Positions 1-5,406 of a DNA stretch of 5,941 nt are shown piece by piece. Below the pieces are notes generated by a model. The model saw only the letters and a list, made by a program, of their open reading frames with translations. It was not told the DNA's origin and ran no database searches. Source of the stretch: CAZXCQ01 sp964639275. GTDB taxonomy: Bacteria; Desulfobacterota; DSM-4660; Desulfatiglandales; Desulfatiglandaceae. The stretch is taken from the NCBI GenBank assembly GCA_964639275.1, contig CAZXCQ010000336.1, positions 1 to 5,941 on the forward strand. The letters run 5' to 3'. Position 1 is the first letter of the stretch; each line of letters opens with the position of its first letter. A program made the translations under genes and the position numbers.

Positions 1-60
1 GCAATTTTTTTTGAAAAAATTCACATTTTTTTAATCCTTATATCGGAATTCCAGGACATT
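1..60. other. AT-rich upstream region with short inverted repeats
   Basis: This is a strongly AT-rich stretch, unlike the rest of the window, with long T and A runs. Positions 3-10 (AATTTTTT) and 14-21 (AAAAAATT) form a perfect 8-bp inverted repeat around TTG. An 8-base palindrome, GGAATTCC, lies at 45-52. CCTTAT (36-41) and ATAAGG (64-69) form a wider inverted repeat just before the candidate -35 box. No coding region was recognised. It may be an UP-element-like upstream promoter region of fhs or the tail of an upstream transcript; the window starts too close to decide. Confidence 0.4.
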
Positions 61-70
61 GTGATAAGGC

Positions 71-99
71 TTGACGCCCCCTTTTTTTTATGATAGACA
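71..99 (+). promoter_or_regulatory. Possible sigma70-type promoter for fhs
   Basis: TTGACG at 71-76 matches the -35 consensus in five of six bases. At 17-bp spacing the hexamer TAGACA (94-99) could serve as a weak -10; GATAGA at 92-97 (15-bp spacing) is an alternative. The -10 match is poor, so this is a guess from the -35 box and the position. It would give an untranslated leader of roughly 95 bases before the fhs start codon. Confidence 0.3.
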
Positions 100-101
100 C
101 C

Positions 102-165
102 TCTACTTTAAAAAGGTAGATGGTTTTGCTTACTGCCTGCAAAGGGGAAAGAGGTAACTTTCCCT
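102..165 (+). promoter_or_regulatory. fhs 5' leader with two small hairpins
   Basis: Two hairpins can be drawn in the presumed fhs leader. TCTACTTT (102-109) pairs with AAGGTAGA (113-120) around an AAA loop, with one U-G pair. GGGAAAG (145-151) pairs perfectly with CTTTCCC (158-164) around a 6-base loop, and a G-U pair (144/165) extends it. The first strand can also refold, because GGTAG (115-119) can pair with CTGCC (133-137). The second hairpin ends 19 bases before the Shine-Dalgarno and has no U-tract, so it is not an intrinsic terminator. I could not match the leader to a tetrahydrofolate or glycine riboswitch consensus from memory. A role in mRNA stability or translation control is possible but unproven. 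Confidence 0.3.
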
Positions 166-183
166 CACCGAAAAAATCAAGAG

Positions 184-190
184 AAGGAGG
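184..190 (+). promoter_or_regulatory. Shine-Dalgarno of fhs
   Basis: AAGGAGG is a near-perfect anti-16S match, with nine bases between it and the ATG at 200. A TAG stop codon lies in frame immediately before that ATG (197-199), so 200 is the furthest upstream start in this frame and the best-supported one. Confidence 0.9.
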
Positions 191-199
191 GTCGGATAG

Positions 200-1963
200 A
201 TGGCTTACAATGCGGTAGAAATGGCCGACTGGCAGATCTCCGAGGCAGCGGAAGAAAATATGCCTTCGCCGGAGCAATGGAGAGATAAACTGGGTCTCGA
301 GAAAGAAGAAATACTCCCTATGGGCAGGTTGTCCAAACTTGATTTTCTCAAAATCATGAACCGCCTGGGTGATAAACCTGATGGCAAATACATCGAGGTA
401 ACGGCCATTACGCCGACCCCATTAGGAGAAGGAAAAACCACCACCACGATGGGCCTCCTGGAGGGCTTGGGTAAGCGGGGAAAGAACGTGGGCGGCTGTA
501 TCCGTCAACCTTCCGGTGGGCCTACCATGAATATTAAGGGCAGCGCAGGCGGCGGTGGCAATGCAACGATCATTCCGCTCACCGAATTTTCCACGGGCCT
601 TACAGGAGATATCAATGACATCATGAATGCCCATAACCTGGCCATGGTGGCGCTCACAGCCAGGATGCAGCATGAACGTAATTATAACGATGAGCAACTG
701 GCCCGGCTTACCGGGATGCCCCGCATGGACATCGACCCAACCCGCGTTGAAATGGGGTGGATCATGGATCTGTGCGCCCAGAGCCTGAGAAATATCGTCA
801 TTGGACTTGGCGGCCGTATGGATGGTTTCACCATGCAATCAAAATTTGGTATCGCTGTTTCATCCGAGCTGATGGCGATTCTTTCCATTGTAAGAGATCT
901 CGCTGACCTGCGCGAAAGATTAGACAATATCACCCTGGCCTTCGACAAACGCGGGAACGTGGTGACAACTGGTAATCTTGAGGTTGGGGGCGCCATGACC
1001 GCCTGGATGCGCAACACAATCAATCCCACATTATGTTGTACGGCCGAGTACCAGCCATGTATGGTACACGCTGGCCCCTTTGCCAATATCGCTGTGGGAC
1101 AGTCCTCCATTATTGCCGACCGCGTCGGTCTCAAACTCTTTGATTATCATGTAACCGAGAGTGGTTTCGGTTGCGACATCGGCTTTGAAAAGTTCTGGAA
1201 CGTCAAATGCCGATACAGCGGCCTGAAACCACACGTTTCCGTCATCACCAGCACGGTTCGCGCACTGAAGATGCATGGTGGCGGCCCAAAAGTCGTGGCA
1301 GGTCTGCCCCTTGACGACGCATATACAAAGGAGAATCTGGAGCTCCTTGAGAAGGGTATATCTAACCTGACGCACAACATCGGCATTGTCAGGCGGTCTG
1401 GTATCAACCCCGTGGTCTGCATCAACCGTTTCCATACAGATACCGATGCAGAGGTCCAAATGGTCAGAAAGGCCGCCGAAGAAGCTGGGGCACGCTGCGC
1501 CGAGTCGACTCACTGGGCGAACGGGGGCGATGGGGCCTTAGAACTCGCGGACGCGGTCATGGAAGCCTGCAAGGGAGAATCAGAGTTCAACTTCCTCTAT
1601 CCTTTTGAGATCAAACTCCGCGACCGGGTGGAGCTGATTGCGAAAGAGGTCTATGGCGCCGATGGTGTTGCATGGACCCCCGATGCAGAGGCAAAGGCCA
1701 AGATGCTTGAGGGTGACTCAAAATATGACGACTACGCCACCATGATGGTAAAGACCCATCTCAGCCTCACGCATGATCCGGCCGTAAAGGGCGTGCCAAA
1801 AGGCTGGAGCCTGCCAATACGTGATGTGTTGATCTATTCAGGGGCAAAGTTCCTCTGCCCCTGCGCCGGGACAATCAGCTTGATGCCGGGCACCAGTTCC
1901 AACCCCGCCTTCAGGAGGGTGGATGTGGACACCGCGACCGGAAAGGTGACGGGGCTGTTCTAG
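200..1963 (+). CDS. fhs: Formate--tetrahydrofolate ligase (10-formyl-THF synthetase), long form
   Basis: This cytoplasmic enzyme joins formate to tetrahydrofolate with ATP, giving 10-formyl-THF, ADP and phosphate. It is the entry step of the methyl branch of the Wood-Ljungdahl pathway and also supplies one-carbon units for purines. The family signature TPTPLGEGKTTT sits at residues 71-82, with P-loop Lys79. Other family blocks are IRQPSGGP (101-108), GDINDI..AHN (136-145), RNIVIGLGG (197-205), PFANIA (293-298), KCRYSGLKP (336-344), VRALKMHGG (353-361), the HWANGGDG block (438-445, with Trp439 in the likely pterin-contacting position) and EVYGADGV (483-490). The C-terminus ends in TGLF, as in Moorella FTHFS recalled from memory, so the gene is complete. 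At 587 residues it is longer than the usual ~557. Part of the difference is an extended segment at about 153-180, before MDIDP. That segment resembles the longer version in the synthetase domain of eukaryotic C1-THF synthase and in deltaproteobacterial homologues. It appears to be a single-gene unit with its own terminator. Direction in vivo (synthetic or formate-releasing) cannot be told from sequence. Confidence 0.97.
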   Translation: MAYNAVEMADWQISEAAEENMPSPEQWRDKLGLEKEEILPMGRLSKLDFLKIMNRLGDKPDGKYIEVTAITPTPLGEGKTTTTMGLLEGLGKRGKNVGGCIRQPSGGPTMNIKGSAGGGGNATIIPLTEFSTGLTGDINDIMNAHNLAMVALTARMQHERNYNDEQLARLTGMPRMDIDPTRVEMGWIMDLCAQSLRNIVIGLGGRMDGFTMQSKFGIAVSSELMAILSIVRDLADLRERLDNITLAFDKRGNVVTTGNLEVGGAMTAWMRNTINPTLCCTAEYQPCMVHAGPFANIAVGQSSIIADRVGLKLFDYHVTESGFGCDIGFEKFWNVKCRYSGLKPHVSVITSTVRALKMHGGGPKVVAGLPLDDAYTKENLELLEKGISNLTHNIGIVRRSGINPVVCINRFHTDTDAEVQMVRKAAEEAGARCAESTHWANGGDGALELADAVMEACKGESEFNFLYPFEIKLRDRVELIAKEVYGADGVAWTPDAEAKAKMLEGDSKYDDYATMMVKTHLSLTHDPAVKGVPKGWSLPIRDVLIYSGAKFLCPCAGTISLMPGTSSNPAFRRVDVDTATGKVTGLF

Positions 1964-1986
1964 ACCCAATGAGATACGACCGGGAT

Positions 1987-2015
1987 AAGGAGGGCTCGCA
2001 GCCCTCCTTTTTTTT
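1987..2015 (+). terminator. Rho-independent terminator of fhs
   Basis: GGAGGGCT (1989-1996) pairs perfectly with AGCCCTCC (2000-2007) around a CGC loop. Two A-T pairs at the base extend it, and it runs into eight T residues at 2008-2015. It starts 24 bases after the fhs stop codon and separates fhs from the downstream repair gene. Confidence 0.93.
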
Positions 2016-2130
2016 GGCCCCCACCCTCATCCCGTGCCATGGGGACCTTATTCCTGTGGGGCCAGACGGGGTCTGTAGCCTTCGTGTTATTCTGTCTTTC
2101 ATAAATCTGTAATTGGCGCGCTGCCCAGGG
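2016..2130. other. Non-coding spacer between fhs terminator and next promoter
   Basis: No credible small gene, RNA gene or strong hairpin was seen here. The short reverse-strand reading frame that crosses it also runs through the terminator and the end of fhs and has no recognisable product. CATAAAT near 2100-2106 is a possible -10 box but has no convincing -35 partner. Confidence 0.4.
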
Positions 2131-2160
2131 TTGACATACATCTCTTGATATTGTTTCTTA
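2131..2160 (+). promoter_or_regulatory. Candidate promoter abutting the EndoQ-UvrD gene
   Basis: TTGACA at 2131-2136 is a perfect -35 hexamer. At 18-bp spacing the next hexamer is TTCTTA (2155-2160), a weak -10. Transcription from it would begin about 6-7 bases later, at or next to the ATG at 2167. TTGATA at 2145-2150 is an alternative -35 that would place the start site inside the gene. The -35 is directly visible; the rest is inference. Confidence 0.35.
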
Positions 2161-5100
2161 GTGTCTATGAGATTTATTGCAGATCTTCATATCCATTCCC
2201 ACTTCTCCAGGGCCACCTCCAGGGATCTGGATCCCGAGCACCTTGCCCTTTGGGCGCAAAAAAAGGGGGTGGCGGTCATCGGCACAGGGGATTTTACTCA
2301 TCCTGGCTGGATATCAGAACTGCAAGACAGGCTCATACCGGCAGGGGATGGGCTTTACCGGTTGAGGGCCGATCTTCAAAAGAAGGTAGACTCAGAGGTG
2401 CCCCCAACCTGCCTTGCACCCATCCGATTCCTTCTCTCGGGAGAAATAAGCTGTATATACAAAAAAAACGGAAAGACCCGAAAGGTCCATCACCTGATCC
2501 TGATGCCCAGCATGGCTTCCGTCCTCAGATTTAACCAGAGGCTGGATCGAATCGGCAATATCGCCTCCGACGGCAGACCGATCCTGGGGCTTGACTCAAG
2601 GGATCTATTGGAGATCGCCCTTGATGTAAGCGAGAAGGCCTTTCTGATCCCAGCTCATATCTGGACCCCCTGGTTTTCTCTCTTTGGATCCAAGTCGGGG
2701 TTTGATGGTATGGAGGAATGTTTTGAAGATCTTACTGGCCACATCCATGCACTGGAGACCGGTCTATCCTCCGATCCCCCTATGAACCGGCTTGTTTCGG
2801 CACTGGACGGCCTTGTCCTGGTCTCCAACTCTGATGCCCACTCCCCCGCGAGAATCGGTCGGGAGGCCAATATCTTTGACACAGCCCTTGATTATGACGG
2901 GATGATCCAGGCCATGACCACGGGCCATGGGTTTTTAGGAACCATTGAATTCTTCCCGGAGGAGGGCAAGTACCACCTTGACGGTCACCGCAAATGCCAG
3001 ACAAGGTTTCAACCCTCAGAGACCGCCGATCACAATGGGGTCTGCCCAAAATGTGGAAGACCCCTGACAATCGGAGTGCTGCACAGGGTCTACGAACTCT
3101 CAAATCGCAAACACCACAGGCTCTCAAAGGACTTTTTTAGTCTGATTCCCCTGGCTGAAGTCCTCTCAGAGCTATTGAACACGGGTCCCGCCTCAAAAAA
3201 GGTCCAGTCCTTCTACGAAAGACTTCTTCTGGGGCTTGGGCCTGAGCTAAAGATCCTCCTTGATAGCCCATTGGACGAAATCAGGGGTGCGGGAGGCCCC
3301 CTCCTCTCGGAGGCGGTTGATAGAATGCGCAGGGGCCAGGTGATCCGAGAAGAGGGATATGACGGACAGTTCGGGATAATCCGGCTCTTCCATGATTCAG
3401 AGAAGGCGTTTCTGGCAGGACAAACCGCCTTGTTTGGACCCTTCCCGGCAAAATCCCTCCAACAAGAAGGGGCCGGTCGTCAGCAAAGGAAGGTCCCGGA
3501 AAAGGGAGCCATATCCCAGCGGCCCCCGGCATTCAAAGACCCGATCCTTGATCCACTCAACCCGCTTCAAAGATCAGCGGTCTCTCATATGGGGGGGAAT
3601 CTCCTGATCATCGCCGGTCCTGGCACGGGCAAGACCATGACACTCACCCATCGGATCGCCCATCTGATCCAAACGGGTATGGCAGAGCCGGGGCAGATCC
3701 TGGCACTCACTTTCACCAGGAAGGCCGCAAGGGAAATGGAAAAGCGGATCACCTCGCTCCTTGAGGCCATAGGACCCGCTCGCCCCTCTCAAACTCCTGG
3801 ATCTGCAGGTACGATCGGCCAGGTCACTGTGGCCACTTTTCACGGGTTTTGCATGGAGACCCTCAGAAGATATGCCCCGGTGACAGACCTTCCTGCCGAT
3901 TTTACCCTTTGCTCGGAATGGGATTCAGAGGATCTTGTCCGAGAGATCCTCAGCGCCCATGGGATCAGCAAGAGGTCGCTCGGAGGATTTTTTAGGCACC
4001 TTACCAGATTTAAGACCGACTCGGTATTGGGGCCAGCACAAGGACCTCCTGACAGTCAATTCCTCCCGCTCTGTCAGGAATACCGGCGCAGATTGAGAGA
4101 ACTGGGCATGCTGGATCTCGAGGACCTTGAAGTGGAGACCCTGAGGCTTCTTCGGAATCACCCTGATCTCTATGCCGGGTATTATCAGGGATTCAAGTGG
4201 ATCTTTGTGGATGAGTATCAGGACACCAACAAGATCCAGGTTGAACTCCTCAAGGCCCTGTACAAGAGCGCAAAAGGGGATATCTGTGTCATTGGAGACC
4301 CTGATCAGGCCATCTATGGCTTCCGTGGGGCCGATGTCAGGAATTTTCATCGGTTTGCTGCCGACTTCCCGGTGGCAGAGGAAATAACCCTCACCCGGAA
4401 CTATCGCTCCACAAGATCGATACTCAATGGCTCAGCAGCCCTCCTGGGCAAGGAGACGCCCCTTGAATGCGAAATCGAAGGAGATGGTCCCATATCCCTT
4501 GCCCTCTCCCGGACCGAAAAAGAAGAGGCGGAGATGATCGTCGAGCAGGTTGAAAGGGCCATGGGGGGCACGTCATACTTCTCCCTGGACAGCGGGCGGG
4601 TAGCCTCCCATGAGGGAGAACTCTCTCTCGGATTTGGCGATATCGGGGTGCTCTACCGTCTAAGAGGCCTTGGGGACGTCCTGGCAGAGGCCTTTGACAG
4701 GGCGGGGATTCCCTTTGTGCGATCGGGCGAAACCCCACTGATTGGAAGGTATCCCGCAAATATCCTCTGGCGGTTTTTGCAGGTGCTCTGCTATCCAGGG
4801 AATCCATACTACCAGAGGAAATATGATGAAATCCTTTCAGATTTTGGGGTGGCAAAGCCTCAGACAATCGCCTGTTTTGATTGGGAGGGGTCTATTCTGG
4901 ACCTGCTGGATCGGGCCGTGGAATATCATGGTTTTGCCATTGAATCAGATAAATCTTTGGAGACCCTGAGCCGTCTGAGGTCGTTGGCAGGGGATCTCAA
5001 AGGAGATGTAAAGACCTTCCTGGACTCCCTCACCCTGGAGAGGGGGATCGATCATGCGGCCCTGCGGGGTGATCGTGTGGCCCTGATGACACTCCATGCA

Positions 5101-5406
5101 GCCAAGGGGCTCGAATGGCCGGTGGTCTTTATCGTGGGATGCGAGGATCGGCTTATGCCCTGCTCCCTGTTCGGAAACTATGACAAAGAGGAAGAGAGGC
5201 GGCTGTTCTATGTGGGAATGACCCGGGCCCGCTCACGGCTCATCCTCTCCCATGTAAATCGGCGGGTGCTCAACGGACGTCCTCTCAAGATGGAGGCGTC
5301 TCCTTTTCTTGGCGAAATCCCCCAGGACCTAGTAAGACCCCTTGACCGGGGGGCGTGGAAACCCAAGAAAAGACCCCACAAGCAACTGAACCTGTTTAGT
5401 GCTTAA
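2161..5406 (+). CDS. EndoQ-like PHP nuclease fused to UvrD/Rep-family SF1A DNA helicase
   Basis: A probable DNA-repair protein of 1081 residues. Residues 1-415 resemble endonuclease Q (the TIGR00375-type PHP family), whose studied members nick DNA 5' of deaminated bases and abasic sites. The PHP metal ligands all appear present: H10 and H12 (DLHIHSH), D44 and H47 (GDFTHPGW), E95, H110/H111, H166, and D225/H227 (SNSDAH). A zinc knuckle with H276, C279, C295 and C298 follows, then the TIGVLHRVYEL block (303-313) and the family's small C-terminal region to ~410. A basic, Pro/Gln-rich linker spans ~417-460. The helicase has a complete motif set: Q470; Walker A GPGTGKT (486-492); Ia LTFTRKAA (516-523); Ib TFHGFC (559-564); Walker B VDEYQD (683-688); III GDPDQAIYGFRG (712-723); IV LTRNYRS (744-750); V TLHAAKGLEWP (977-987); VI RRLFYVGMTRAR (1013-1024). 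A stop codon at 2146-2148 limits the start to GTG 2161 or ATG 2167. The family typically begins MRFIADLHIHS or similar, so ATG 2167 (1079 residues) may be the true start. Neither has a visible Shine-Dalgarno. The C-terminus ends in QLNLF-SA, a candidate beta-clamp-binding peptide. Domain identity is firm; the joint repair function is inferred. Confidence 0.93.
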   Translation: MSMRFIADLHIHSHFSRATSRDLDPEHLALWAQKKGVAVIGTGDFTHPGWISELQDRLIPAGDGLYRLRADLQKKVDSEVPPTCLAPIRFLLSGEISCIYKKNGKTRKVHHLILMPSMASVLRFNQRLDRIGNIASDGRPILGLDSRDLLEIALDVSEKAFLIPAHIWTPWFSLFGSKSGFDGMEECFEDLTGHIHALETGLSSDPPMNRLVSALDGLVLVSNSDAHSPARIGREANIFDTALDYDGMIQAMTTGHGFLGTIEFFPEEGKYHLDGHRKCQTRFQPSETADHNGVCPKCGRPLTIGVLHRVYELSNRKHHRLSKDFFSLIPLAEVLSELLNTGPASKKVQSFYERLLLGLGPELKILLDSPLDEIRGAGGPLLSEAVDRMRRGQVIREEGYDGQFGIIRLFHDSEKAFLAGQTALFGPFPAKSLQQEGAGRQQRKVPEKGAISQRPPAFKDPILDPLNPLQRSAVSHMGGNLLIIAGPGTGKTMTLTHRIAHLIQTGMAEPGQILALTFTRKAAREMEKRITSLLEAIGPARPSQTPGSAGTIGQVTVATFHGFCMETLRRYAPVTDLPADFTLCSEWDSEDLVREILSAHGISKRSLGGFFRHLTRFKTDSVLGPAQGPPDSQFLPLCQEYRRRLRELGMLDLEDLEVETLRLLRNHPDLYAGYYQGFKWIFVDEYQDTNKIQVELLKALYKSAKGDICVIGDPDQAIYGFRGADVRNFHRFAADFPVAEEITLTRNYRSTRSILNGSAALLGKETPLECEIEGDGPISLALSRTEKEEAEMIVEQVERAMGGTSYFSLDSGRVASHEGELSLGFGDIGVLYRLRGLGDVLAEAFDRAGIPFVRSGETPLIGRYPANILWRFLQVLCYPGNPYYQRKYDEILSDFGVAKPQTIACFDWEGSILDLLDRAVEYHGFAIESDKSLETLSRLRSLAGDLKGDVKTFLDSLTLERGIDHAALRGDRVALMTLHAAKGLEWPVVFIVGCEDRLMPCSLFGNYDKEEERRLFYVGMTRARSRLILSHVNRRVLNGRPLKMEASPFLGEIPQDLVRPLDRGAWKPKKRPHKQLNLFSA
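5383..5397 (+). other. Candidate sliding-clamp-binding motif QLNLF at helicase C-terminus
   Basis: Residues 1075-1079 read QLNLF, two residues from the end of the protein and after a Lys/Arg/Pro-rich, probably flexible tail. The bacterial beta-clamp (DnaN) pentapeptide consensus is QL(S/D)LF, so this matches at Q, L, L and F, with Asn at the variable third position. A C-terminal position on a flexible tail is typical of such motifs. Binding is inferred. Confidence 0.6.

Noticed and set aside
59..75. TTGTGATAA looked like a CRP/FNR half-site upstream of fhs
   Set aside because: The partner half-site (TCACA or ATCAA) is missing at the required spacing.
102..166. Tetrahydrofolate or glycine riboswitch upstream of fhs
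   Set aside because: The hairpins are short and the conserved core motifs I remember for these classes are not present; kept only as an unclassified leader structure.
422..838. Long reverse-strand reading frames under fhs (also near 682-1134 and 1031-1513)
   Set aside because: Antisense shadows of a strongly conserved gene; no recognisable protein features.
2259..2265. A AAA AAG in the zero frame of the EndoQ-UvrD gene, the same heptamer as the dnaX -1 frameshift site
   Set aside because: A -1 shift would give only a ~124-residue product ending near 2534 with no recognisable domain and would cut the PHP domain short. No convincing stimulatory hairpin or upstream Shine-Dalgarno was seen. Most likely Lys codons by chance.
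2461..2468. Run of eight A residues in the PHP domain, a possible slippage or sequencing-error site
   Set aside because: The frame continues on both sides with conserved family residues (E95 before, HH at 110-111 after), so the gene is intact as read.
2145..2534. 129-residue plus-strand reading frame overlapping the start of the EndoQ-UvrD gene
   Set aside because: It is rich in Gly, Arg and Pro, resembles no known family and lies fully in another frame of a clearly conserved domain; a shadow frame.
4424..4867. 147-residue reverse-strand frame under the helicase
   Set aside because: Arg/Pro-rich antisense frame in GC-rich coding DNA, with no domain or ribosome binding signal.
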